From Cloacimonetes bacterium UBA5210 (lineage in GTDB: Bacteria; Cloacimonadota; Cloacimonadia; Cloacimonadales; Cloacimonadaceae), in contig DHVK01000004.1 of assembly GCA_002412625.1 (NCBI GenBank), positions 1 through 17,005 of the forward strand: a DNA stretch of 17,005 nt, written 5' to 3'. The notes under the pieces are model-generated. The model had not been told where the DNA came from. It saw nothing but the letters and a program-made list of their open reading frames with translations, and made no database searches. The translations under genes and the position numbers were made by a program. This document shows positions 7,666-14,584 of this stretch, piece after piece (positions within the stretch are counted from its first letter, which is position 1; the number at the start of each line of letters is the position of its first letter).

Positions 7666-8903
7666 TGCGGATACTTTTAATCACCTACTACTTCCCTCCC
7701 TGCGGGGGAGCACCGGTACAACGCTGGCTACGCTTTTTGCCCCAACTGATTCAGCGTGGATACGAAGTGAGCGTGCTCTGCTCCGAGGATGGGGATTATC
7801 CCTTTCTGGACAAAGCATTGCTGCAGAAGATTCCCCCGAAAGTGAAGGTGATCCGTGCCAAAGCACCCGGACTCCAGAAACGCTGGGGAAGCCTGTTTGG
7901 CAAAGGAAAGAGCCTACCCTACGGCAGAATCCCCACCGATGGCGGCTTGCTGACCAGATGCCTGGTCTGGATGCGCCTGAACCTGATTGTGCCGGACCTG
8001 CGCGTGTTCTGGAACCCTTCCGCCTGGCGGGCGGCAAAACGCGAACTGAATAAAGTGCCCTACGACATGGTGATCACAACCGGTCCTCCCCACAGCAGCC
8101 ATCTGCTCGGAATCAAACTACGCAAGAAGTTCGGTTTATTATGGTTCGCGGACTTTCGGGATCCCTGGAGCGGGATTCACTATCTGCAGCTTTCTCCCCC
8201 TTCAAAGCTGAGTATGTGGCTGCACAGAAGGCTGGAAGCCAAAGTTTTGAGGGACACTGACGCTGCCCTCGTGGTCTCTCAGGCCATAGCCGACGGTCTG
8301 CCCCCCGGAGTGAAGCACGTAATCCTAAACGGCTACAACCCCAAGGACTTCTCTGGATTACGGTATCGACCGGCAGATCGCTTCCGCATCAAATATGTGG
8401 GGCAAGTCACTGCGGGACAGGATCCGGGCATCATCGTCGGACTGTGCAAGGCTCTCAGGCGGGATTTCCGCTTCAGCCTGATCGGCACGAACCTGAACCC
8501 GGAGGAAGCGACGGCCTTGCGTCAAAGCTGCGGCAATCTGCTGCAAATAAAACCTTTCATGAACCATCGGGAAGCTCTGCGCGAAATGGTGGAAGCCGAA
8601 TTGCTGGTGCTGCTGGTCAACGATTATGAGGGCAATAGCGGGATGCTGACCACCAAGCTGTTTGAGTATTTAGCCTCCGGCACCCCGATTTTATGCTTCT
8701 CCCCCGGCACGAGCGCGGCTGCCCGGATTTTGCAGACAATTGATGGCGCCAAGGTATTTGCCTATCACGATATAGCGGCCGCCGCTACGTGGGTGGACAG
8801 CCTGGTAAGCGGAAGCAGAACAAAGGGCAATATAGATTCCTATAGTATAGATATACAAGCAGATAAGCTGGACAACGCATTACGCGGCCAAATTTGCCAT
8901 TGA
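7665..8903 (+). CDS. Glycosyltransferase, GT-B fold (family 4-like)
   Basis: A 412-residue glycosyltransferase of a different subgroup from its neighbour. The N-terminus has TYYFPPCGGAPVQRW (7-21) and a Rossmann-type acceptor domain with VITTGPPHSSHLLG (136-149) and WFADFRDPWSG (160-170), a pattern I know from sugar transferases in O-antigen and exopolysaccharide loci. The C-terminal donor domain holds KYVGQVTAGQDP and GMLTTKLFEYLASGTPIL (326-343), where K331 and E334 lie in the usual donor-binding segment. The start codon shares one base with the preceding stop, so translation is likely coupled. It is the last gene of the queC operon. Its final 70 bases (about 8828-8862) are noticeably A+T-rich. 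No intrinsic terminator follows, so read-through into rpsT is possible. Confidence 0.87.
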   Translation: MRILLITYYFPPCGGAPVQRWLRFLPQLIQRGYEVSVLCSEDGDYPFLDKALLQKIPPKVKVIRAKAPGLQKRWGSLFGKGKSLPYGRIPTDGGLLTRCLVWMRLNLIVPDLRVFWNPSAWRAAKRELNKVPYDMVITTGPPHSSHLLGIKLRKKFGLLWFADFRDPWSGIHYLQLSPPSKLSMWLHRRLEAKVLRDTDAALVVSQAIADGLPPGVKHVILNGYNPKDFSGLRYRPADRFRIKYVGQVTAGQDPGIIVGLCKALRRDFRFSLIGTNLNPEEATALRQSCGNLLQIKPFMNHREALREMVEAELLVLLVNDYEGNSGMLTTKLFEYLASGTPILCFSPGTSAAARILQTIDGAKVFAYHDIAAAATWVDSLVSGSRTKGNIDSYSIDIQADKLDNALRGQICH

Positions 8904-8928
8904 CAAATAAGCGGCTTTAAACATTGTG
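8900..8928 (+). promoter_or_regulatory. Weak candidate promoter for rpsT
   Basis: A perfect TTGACA (8900-8905) overlaps the stop codon of the upstream glycosyltransferase. The hexamers 16-17 nt downstream (CATTGT or ATTGTG) match the -10 consensus poorly. A ribosomal protein gene would be expected to have its own promoter, but this assignment rests on the -35 alone. Confidence 0.28.
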
Positions 8929-8960
8929 GCAAAAACTACTAAGGAAATAAAGAGGAATCA

Positions 8961-9212
8961 ATGCCACAACACAAATCTCCCCTGAAACGCATGGGAACAG
9001 ACAAGAAAAGAGCTGCCCGGAACAATTTCGTGAAACGTACCATCCGTACCCTCACCAAAGATCTTCAACAGAAATCCGAAAACCGTGAAGATCAGCTGAA
9101 CAAACTCTATTCCCAGCTGGATAAAGCTGCCAAAAAGGGTGTGATCCACAAACGCACCGCCAGCCGCCGCAAAGCCCGTCTTGCCGCCTTCGTGAATAAA
9201 CAGGATAAATAA
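8961..9212 (+). CDS. rpsT: Small ribosomal subunit protein bS20
   Basis: An 83-residue basic protein that binds 16S rRNA early in 30S assembly. The N-terminal HKSPLKRMGTDKKRAARN and the C-terminal IHKRTASRRKARLAAFVNK segments are the family hallmarks. Length is normal for bS20 (about 85). The composition is strongly Lys/Arg-rich and fully helical in character. A clear GAGGA lies 7-8 bases before the ATG. The 57-nt gap upstream is the largest in this plus-strand run, suggesting a separate promoter. The gene is followed after 21 nt by mtgA, whose first codons contain a strong hairpin. That hairpin could define or protect the 3' end of an abundant rpsT message. Confidence 0.96.
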   Translation: MPQHKSPLKRMGTDKKRAARNNFVKRTIRTLTKDLQQKSENREDQLNKLYSQLDKAAKKGVIHKRTASRRKARLAAFVNKQDK

Positions 9213-9233
9213 GTAGCGCTTTAGGATTTGGCT

Positions 9234-9917
9234 ATGGCCAAAAGCAAAAAGAAGCAACGAAGTATCTTAGCCAAGATACTTCGTGGCATTCTTTTGATAC
9301 ATCTCTGGTTTTGGGGCATCATCGCCGCGCTCTCACTACTCTACAACTTTGTTAATCCCCCGGTTACACCCCTGATGGTGCAGCGCTATATCATGCGCGG
9401 ACACCCTATCTACAAACGCGAATACATCAAGCTGGAGAAGATTCCCCAACGCACCCAGGAGATGCTGGTCGCGCTGGAAGACGGGAATTACTATAAGCAC
9501 TTCGGATTCGAACTGCCCATGATCAAAGAAGCATATCAGCGCAACAAAAAAGCGGGCAAGATCCGCTTCGGCGCATCCACCCTGAGCAACCAACTGGCCC
9601 GCACCCTGTATCTCACCACAGATCGCAACTATCTGCGAAAATACCTGGAGGTTCAGGCTACGCTGATCATGGAAATCACCATGAGCAAAAAGCGCATGCT
9701 GGAGCTTTACTTCAACTACGTGGAATGGGGCAAGGGCGTGTATGGCATCGAAACCGCGTCCCGCGCCTATTACGACAAAAGCGCTGCCAAACTGAACAAA
9801 AACCAATCCATGCGCATGATCTCGATCCTTTCTAACCCCATCAAATACACTCCCCATACATACGCGAAGTCGGCTTCGGCGAGAGAACGGATGCAGTTTC
9901 TGGAACGCTATTTCTGA
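9234..9917 (+). CDS. mtgA: Monofunctional peptidoglycan transglycosylase (GT51)
   Basis: A 227-residue enzyme polymerising lipid II into glycan strands at the outer face of the inner membrane. A basic N-terminus (KSKKKQR) precedes one membrane anchor (about residues 13-40). The GT51 motifs follow in order: ALEDGNYYKHFGFE with catalytic E82 and D83, FGASTLSNQLARTLYL (112-127), RKYLEVQ with the second Glu E139, and KKRMLELYFNYVEWGKGVYGIETASRAYY (a core family motif, 152-180). No transpeptidase domain follows, so it is monofunctional. ATG 9234 is preferred over the TTG at 9228 because AGGA at 9223-9226 is correctly spaced only for the ATG. Codons 9-17 form a perfect 12-bp hairpin. The gene lies in a plus-strand run between rpsT and the DUF2851 gene. 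Confidence 0.93.
   Translation: MAKSKKKQRSILAKILRGILLIHLWFWGIIAALSLLYNFVNPPVTPLMVQRYIMRGHPIYKREYIKLEKIPQRTQEMLVALEDGNYYKHFGFELPMIKEAYQRNKKAGKIRFGASTLSNQLARTLYLTTDRNYLRKYLEVQATLIMEITMSKKRMLELYFNYVEWGKGVYGIETASRAYYDKSAAKLNKNQSMRMISILSNPIKYTPHTYAKSASARERMQFLERYF
9257..9284 (+). promoter_or_regulatory. 12-bp perfect hairpin inside the 5' end of mtgA
   Basis: Arms ACGAAGTATCTT (9257-9268) and AAGATACTTCGT (9273-9284) are exact reverse complements around a 4-nt AGCC loop. The stem base is 23 nt after the mtgA ATG and 44 nt after the rpsT stop. It encodes the near-symmetric peptide RSILAKILR. A short, interrupted T stretch (ATTCTTTTG) follows, so it is only partly terminator-like. Possible roles are partial termination after rpsT, protection of the rpsT 3' end or damping of mtgA translation. 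Confidence 0.75.
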
Positions 9918-9943
9918 GGCCATTAACGGTGTAACAAGCCTGC

Positions 9944-11230
9944 ATGGAAGAGCGATTCTTATACCACATCTGGGATGAAGGGCATCTGATACCGGATCCC
10001 CGCACAATCAGCGGAAAAACCATCCGAATCGTCTATCAGGGACAATACAATACCGGGCGCGGACCGGACTTCAAGAATGCGATCATCGAGCTGGACGGGC
10101 ATCAGAGCCGCGGAGACGTGGAGATTCACCTCAAGAGTACAGACTGGCAAGCTCATAACCACCACGAGGACGTCTATTACAACCGCGTGATCCTGCATGT
10201 GGTGCTGAAACACAATTCCCCCTATGAACTCACGATCTGTGAGGATGGCAAGGGAGTGGAAATCCTGGCCTTGGAACATCAGCTGAGTGAAGACATCCTC
10301 AAACTCACTCAGGAGCAGGATATCCCCGCCTCTCCGGCAGTTTTTTGTGACCTGCTTTCCGCGGTGGATAAGGACCGCTTGCTCAGCATTCTGCATAGCG
10401 CCGGGATCCGTCGCTTTGAAAGCAAGATCAAGCGCTTTAATACCGCTCTGGCACTCAGCAGTTTCGACCAAATCTTCTATGAAGGCATCTTTGAAGCGCT
10501 GGGTTACGACAAAAACAAGCTGAACACCATGCAAATAGCCCAAAGCCTGCCTATCCCGCTGTTGCGGGAATTTCTGGCGGATGGGATGAGCGCAGGGGAG
10601 CTGGCGGCCATCTTTCTGGGAGCTTCTGGATTGCTGCGCAAAGGCTCTGCCCTCTTGCCCAAAGCGGAATTGCAGGCTCTGCTTGAATCCTGGGAAAGCC
10701 AACCCTTTTTTGCCCGTCGGCTGGATATTGATTGGCAGCTGTTCCGCATTCGCCCGCAAAATCATCCGCTGAAACGCTTGCTTTACATCTCCCCCATTAT
10801 CCATGCGTCACTGTCGCAGGGAATCTTCCACCACTTCCTGCAGCAGACCCAAGACGCCAATGACCTCTACAAGGCATTCAGAGCCATCTGGCAGCCACAA
10901 ACCGGGGCCGGGAATCAACTACCCCAGAGCCTGGGTAACACGGTGCAAAACAATATCTATCTGAATATCTTCCTGCCGGTTTTGTGCCTGTGGCAGCGTA
11001 AAATGGCGCGGGAGAGCAGCAGTGTCATTGATGCCTACCGCAAGTTCCCCGCTTTGCAGCCCAACCACATCACCCGCTTTATGGAACGCTATCTGAACCC
11101 TTCCCAGATCAAGCTCGCCCAGAGCAAAGCTATCTACCAGCAAGGGCTGATGGATATCTATCACCGCTATTGCAACTGGCATCTCTGCGCGGAGTGCAAA
11201 CAGCGCGCGACTAACGCGGAGCTTATCTAA
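9944..11230 (+). CDS. DUF2851 family protein
   Basis: A 428-residue cytosolic protein of the DUF2851 family, whose function I do not know. The most conserved part is N-terminal: YQGQYNTGRGPDFKNA (31-46), GDVEIHLKSTDW (57-68), HNHHED (71-76) and YNRVILHVV (79-87). The spacing of PD (41-42), E60 and K64 resembles a nuclease active site of the PD-(D/E)xK kind, but this is only a visual impression. The C-terminus has C410, C415 and C418 next to H413, which could hold a metal. The middle is helical and Leu-rich. The Shine-Dalgarno is weak. The gene follows mtgA by 26 nt and ends tail to tail with rnhB, sharing 4 nt. Its neighbours do not reveal its job. Confidence 0.88.
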   Translation: MEERFLYHIWDEGHLIPDPRTISGKTIRIVYQGQYNTGRGPDFKNAIIELDGHQSRGDVEIHLKSTDWQAHNHHEDVYYNRVILHVVLKHNSPYELTICEDGKGVEILALEHQLSEDILKLTQEQDIPASPAVFCDLLSAVDKDRLLSILHSAGIRRFESKIKRFNTALALSSFDQIFYEGIFEALGYDKNKLNTMQIAQSLPIPLLREFLADGMSAGELAAIFLGASGLLRKGSALLPKAELQALLESWESQPFFARRLDIDWQLFRIRPQNHPLKRLLYISPIIHASLSQGIFHHFLQQTQDANDLYKAFRAIWQPQTGAGNQLPQSLGNTVQNNIYLNIFLPVLCLWQRKMARESSSVIDAYRKFPALQPNHITRFMERYLNPSQIKLAQSKAIYQQGLMDIYHRYCNWHLCAECKQRATNAELI

Positions 11231-11820
11231 AACAGTCTGAACGACTTCCGGTGTACGGGGCTCGATCCATAAACACCCAACGCACTATAATGCGCTTTGG
11301 TCCCATAGCCCTTGTGTTGCGCAAATCCATATTCCGGATATAGCGGAGCCAAGCCTTCCATCACTCTGTCCCGATGCACTTTTGCCAGGATTGATGCCGC
11401 CGCGATGCAGGCATGGCAAGAATCCCCTTTCACCACAGCCATACCGGATACTCCTGCCGGAAGATCTCTGCCATCCACCAAGGCATAATCGGCAAGCCCT
11501 TTCACAGCGGCATAGGCCTTCTGAAACCCGCGGAATGTAGCCTGCAGAATATTGATTTCGTCGATCACGGATTCCGGAATCTCCACGATACGAAAGGCCA
11601 GAGCGCTGGCGACGATCTGCATATAAAGTGTTTCCCGGCGGGCAGCACTCAGCAGTTTGGAATCGTTCAGCAGCGGAAGATCTACCTTATAGTCCAAGAC
11701 CACAGCCGCTATCACCACTGGTCCGGCAAGGGCCCCCCGCCCCGCTTCATCCAGACCTACAGCATGCTTCAGCCCATGTTTTGCCAGGAAACTGAGGTCA
11801 TTAATCAGAAGAGGATTCAT
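11227..11820 (-). CDS. rnhB: Ribonuclease HII
   Basis: A 197-residue enzyme that cuts RNA in RNA:DNA hybrids and removes single ribonucleotides misincorporated in DNA. The active-site carboxylates are visible: D24 and E25 in GLDEAGRG, D116 in LVDGRD and D133 in KGDSCHACIAAASILAKVHRD. The C-terminal GYGTKAHYSALGVYGSSPVHRKSF is typical. The open frame runs 67 codons further upstream, inside the methyltransferase gene, and that part is not RNase HII-like. ATG 11820 gives the normal length and overlaps the methyltransferase stop in an ATGA arrangement. The 3' end overlaps the convergent DUF2851 gene by four bases (CTAA on the plus strand), with no terminator between them. Confidence 0.95.
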   Translation of the reverse strand: MNPLLINDLSFLAKHGLKHAVGLDEAGRGALAGPVVIAAVVLDYKVDLPLLNDSKLLSAARRETLYMQIVASALAFRIVEIPESVIDEINILQATFRGFQKAYAAVKGLADYALVDGRDLPAGVSGMAVVKGDSCHACIAAASILAKVHRDRVMEGLAPLYPEYGFAQHKGYGTKAHYSALGVYGSSPVHRKSFRLF

Positions 11821-13181
11821 TTCTTGCTCAGCACAAAGAACAGGCGGTAATAGCGGTGGTCGATACCCTGCATCTTCTTGGGATACATGTTGTTCTTGTT
11901 TTCGGTAGAGTGAACCGCTTTCAGTTTTAAGTCGCTGCCCTGAATCAGTTCTACCAGCTCTTTTACCATATACACTCTCTGGGTGTGCGTTTCGCTTTGA
12001 TGCACAAAGCCGGCGCCACACTCTATGAAAAGCTCCAGCTGGGAGACCTGCCGCCGCTTGCCGGGTTCATAATAGGCCTCGTGCGCCATCAGTGTTTCAC
12101 GATCCCGGCTGATGCTGCATACTTCACTGAAATTCTCCATGCTGTTAAGCAGGGTGGAGATATCAAAGATGAACAAGCCTTTGGGTGCGAGCGCGAGTGA
12201 TACTTCCCGCAAGCACTGTTTGATCTCGTTGACATGCTGCAGATAATTGATGCTATCGAACATACAGATAATGAGATCAAGGTCTTTATGCGGTATCGGA
12301 TCGGTTAATGATGCCTGATACAAAATTGGTTTCAGCTCCCGTTTTTCGGCGTTTTCCAGCATTTGGGGCGACAGATCGCAAGCAAACACCTCACAATTGG
12401 CATGCACAAAGCGGGAAGCCACCGCGGCAGTTCCGCAGGCCAGCTCCAAAACCCTCTTACACTTTGTTCCGCCATAAGCATTTTGCCAGCCCAGTAGCAG
12501 CGAAAACCACTTGTCGTAATCCACGTGCGCCATATAGCGGTCATAGCGATCCGCGAAGAAGCTGTAGGATGATCCCGGATTTTGAGCCAAACTACCCTGT
12601 ACGACCATAAAAGGCAGAAAGTGCTTATCGGGCAAGGACAGGCAGATTCGCTCGGAACTTGCCAACGCCGCACGCAGGGAGCTCCCGCGGTATTGGCGCA
12701 GCTCCGCGCCCAAACTCATCTGAAAGCCGCCCGGCGTGTAATAGAAATGGATAAAGGCATCCGGCGCACTGCCGAGAATCGTGTTTACCATTTCTTCCCG
12801 GCCGCAAACCAAGATCTTTGCCCAGGCCTTTTCGGCATAAAACTCGTGTAGCCAGGAGATCGTTTGCAGAGCTTGCCCTGCCATTTTCTGCAGTGCGGGC
12901 TTGTCAGTTTTGAAAGCATAGAGGGGCACCGTCCCAATCGACTTGAGCAGATCCGGCGGAAAGTCCTTGGGCAGAAACAGCACCGCGAACTGTTTACAGA
13001 TATGCAAAACCGGAGCTTCGGGAAACTGAGCTTGCACCTGGGCAAAGCTCAGATGCAGGTCCATGGTATCCGCAAGAGGCTCTGCTTCAGCCCCAAGCTG
13101 CCGGCTAACGTGCACGGAGGGCTTCACATAGCGCAGAAAAGCGGCTTGTTCCTGCCTCTCATAGAGCAAACGCAGCTTCAT
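11817..13181 (-). CDS. SAM-dependent methyltransferase with uncharacterised N-terminal half
   Basis: A 454-residue protein. The C-terminal half, from about residue 204, is a class I SAM methyltransferase. It starts with the lead-in SYSFFADRYDRYMAHVDYDKW, followed by motif I VLELACGTAAVA (244-255), the acidic ribose-binding D269 in VFACDLS, and DLIICMFDSINYL. The substrate is unknown. The N-terminal ~200 residues do not match anything I recognise; they contain LHICKQFAVLFLPKDF (59-74) and HFYYTPGGFQMSLGAELRQYRG (a conserved-looking segment, 145-166). The open frame is continuous and a separate internal gene start is not evident, so this appears to be a true two-domain protein. It begins directly after the pyrE stop (TAG-ATG, no gap) and overlaps rnhB by 4 nt, so the three genes form one operon. 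Confidence 0.8.
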   Translation of the reverse strand: MKLRLLYERQEQAAFLRYVKPSVHVSRQLGAEAEPLADTMDLHLSFAQVQAQFPEAPVLHICKQFAVLFLPKDFPPDLLKSIGTVPLYAFKTDKPALQKMAGQALQTISWLHEFYAEKAWAKILVCGREEMVNTILGSAPDAFIHFYYTPGGFQMSLGAELRQYRGSSLRAALASSERICLSLPDKHFLPFMVVQGSLAQNPGSSYSFFADRYDRYMAHVDYDKWFSLLLGWQNAYGGTKCKRVLELACGTAAVASRFVHANCEVFACDLSPQMLENAEKRELKPILYQASLTDPIPHKDLDLIICMFDSINYLQHVNEIKQCLREVSLALAPKGLFIFDISTLLNSMENFSEVCSISRDRETLMAHEAYYEPGKRRQVSQLELFIECGAGFVHQSETHTQRVYMVKELVELIQGSDLKLKAVHSTENKNNMYPKKMQGIDHRYYRLFFVLSKK

Positions 13182-13970
13182 CTATTTTTTATCGCTGCTC
13201 CCTGGCTTGATGAGCGGAACTTCCAGTTTGCACAGCTCGCACTCCTCAGGTCTCCAAAGCGGAATATCCATACTCAACAGGCTTTCCACCGGCACTCCCG
13301 GATCCAGCTTGCCACCGCTGCGATCCACCAAAAGACCCACAGCTACTACTTCGATACCCCTTTGGGACGCGCAGCTAAGCACTTCTGCCAAACTTCCGCC
13401 GGTGGATACGATATCTTCGATGACCACCGCTTTTTGGGTGTCTTGCAAATCAAAGCCGCTTCTAAATACCATGCTGCCTTCATTGCGCTGAGTGAAAACA
13501 AAGCGCTTGCCCAAAATGCGGGCAACTTCAAAGGCCAGCACGATCGCTCCGTATGCAGGACCGATCACAGTATCAAAGTCATATTCACTCAAGCGCTGGG
13601 CTAATCTCTTGCAAAGAGTATGCGTTGCTTCAGGGTTTTGCAGCACACGGATTTTTTCGATGTATTGATTGCTGTGATTGCCGCTGGTGAGCTGGAAGTG
13701 TCCTTCCAGAAGAGCCTTCTCTTTCTTCAGAATCCGGCTTGCCAGATAGCTGTCATCCAGATCATTCAACAATCCGGTTGCCTCATCTTCAAATTCCGCA
13801 AACACCTGCAGCTCTATCTGATACATATCTCCAGCAATGGACGCATACATGCTTTGGAAGCGCTCGTTTTGCAGATACACTTCAAAGCCTGCTTCTTCCA
13901 GAAAGGTCTTTGCCATTTCTGCTTCGAAGACACCGGTAAAGGTGGCGATGGTTACAAGTTCCTGGGTCAT
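13182..13970 (-). CDS. pyrE: Orotate phosphoribosyltransferase with N-terminal DUF2007-like domain
   Basis: A 262-residue fusion. Residues about 76-262 are orotate phosphoribosyltransferase, which makes OMP from orotate and PRPP in UMP synthesis. They show LLEGHFQLTSGNHSNQYIEK (a family signature, 87-106), VIGPAYGAIVLA (135-146), the PRPP loop VVIEDIVSTGGS (182-193) and the C-terminal ECELCKLEVPLIKPGS (243-258) known from the Thermus/archaeal-like group. Residues 5-70 resemble DUF2007, a small putative signal-transducing domain: ATFTGVFEAEMAKTFLEEAGFEVYL, then a beta segment and DEATGLL. Plain PyrE is about 190-215 residues, so the extra ~75 are real. AAGGAG precedes the ATG. A terminator-like hairpin lies 15 nt upstream and there is no space for a separate promoter after it, so expression probably depends on read-through. 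Confidence 0.9.
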   Translation of the reverse strand: MTQELVTIATFTGVFEAEMAKTFLEEAGFEVYLQNERFQSMYASIAGDMYQIELQVFAEFEDEATGLLNDLDDSYLASRILKKEKALLEGHFQLTSGNHSNQYIEKIRVLQNPEATHTLCKRLAQRLSEYDFDTVIGPAYGAIVLAFEVARILGKRFVFTQRNEGSMVFRSGFDLQDTQKAVVIEDIVSTGGSLAEVLSCASQRGIEVVAVGLLVDRSGGKLDPGVPVESLLSMDIPLWRPEECELCKLEVPLIKPGSSDKK

Positions 13971-13985
13971 CAGAATCTCCTTTTC

Positions 13986-14022
13986 AAAAACACATCGGGG
14001 ACAGCATTGCGCCCCCGATGTG
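13986..14022 (-). terminator. Intrinsic terminator / possible pyrE attenuator
   Basis: On the minus strand a perfect 10-bp stem, CACATCGGGG with CCCCGATGTG (14022-14013 and 14000-13991), closes a 12-nt loop and is followed directly by TTTTT (13990-13986). It starts 22 nt after the stop of the oxidoreductase gamma gene and ends 15 nt before the pyrE ATG, with the pyrE Shine-Dalgarno right behind it. On the plus strand the same stem is followed by ATAATTTT, but no plus-strand gene is nearby. It ends the oxidoreductase operon and, because pyrE lacks room for its own promoter, could attenuate pyrE. Confidence 0.85.
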
Positions 14023-14044
14023 ATAATTTTGGGCAGAATAAAGA

Positions 14045-14584
14045 TCAGCCTTGAGCTATCTGTATTCCCCGTTTGATGGCTTTCAGATTCAGCTCCAGCA
14101 ATTCAGGATTCTTGGCTTTCATGAAGCTGGTCAGATCTTCTTCCATTGTTTCATATTTGATAATTCTGGTTTTTCCGATGATGACACCGATGGCCAGCAT
14201 GTTCAACACCATGGGATTACCAATCTCTTTGGCGATATCCACCATGGGCGCCGAAATCTGGACGATATCCTCTCGTTTGCATCCATGGGGGCACATATTG
14301 GTGTTATAGATCAGGATGCCGCCGGGACGGATGGAAGGGGCAAATTTATCGATGGATGGTTGATTGAGCGCTACCAGAATATTGGGAAAGCTCACGATCG
14401 GAGACGCGATCGCATCGTCCGAAATCACGGTTGATACATTTGCCGTACCGCCTCGCATTTCCGGGCCGTAAGATGGTAACCAGGAAACGTTTTTACCCTC
14501 TGTCATTCCGGCTTTGGCCAGGAACTTTCCGATGGTGAGTACGCCTTGTCCGCCAAATCCTGCGCAGATCAATTCTGTAGTCAT
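14045..14584 (-). CDS. korC: 2-oxoacid:ferredoxin oxidoreductase, gamma subunit
   Basis: A 179-residue subunit of the heterotetrameric 2-oxoacid:ferredoxin oxidoreductase, which converts a 2-oxoacid plus CoA to acyl-CoA, CO2 and reduced ferredoxin in the cytosol. The glycine loop GFGGQGV (9-15) and the family segment SYGPEMRGGTANV (38-50) are present. Length is normal for a separate gamma subunit (about 180-190). The frame extends 38 codons upstream within the beta gene, but ATG 14584 gives the standard MTTELICAGFGGQG start and shares one base with the beta stop (TAATG). It is the last gene of the operon, with an intrinsic terminator 22 nt on. The symbol korC is used for the family; vorC is equally possible, and the sequence alone does not fix the substrate. 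Confidence 0.92.
   Translation of the reverse strand: MTTELICAGFGGQGVLTIGKFLAKAGMTEGKNVSWLPSYGPEMRGGTANVSTVISDDAIASPIVSFPNILVALNQPSIDKFAPSIRPGGILIYNTNMCPHGCKREDIVQISAPMVDIAKEIGNPMVLNMLAIGVIIGKTRIIKYETMEEDLTSFMKAKNPELLELNLKAIKRGIQIAQG

Noticed and set aside
12864..13604. 246-codon plus-strand frame antisense to the methyltransferase and pyrE
   Set aside because: It spans two genuine genes on the other strand and shows no domain; it is an overlap artefact of codon composition.
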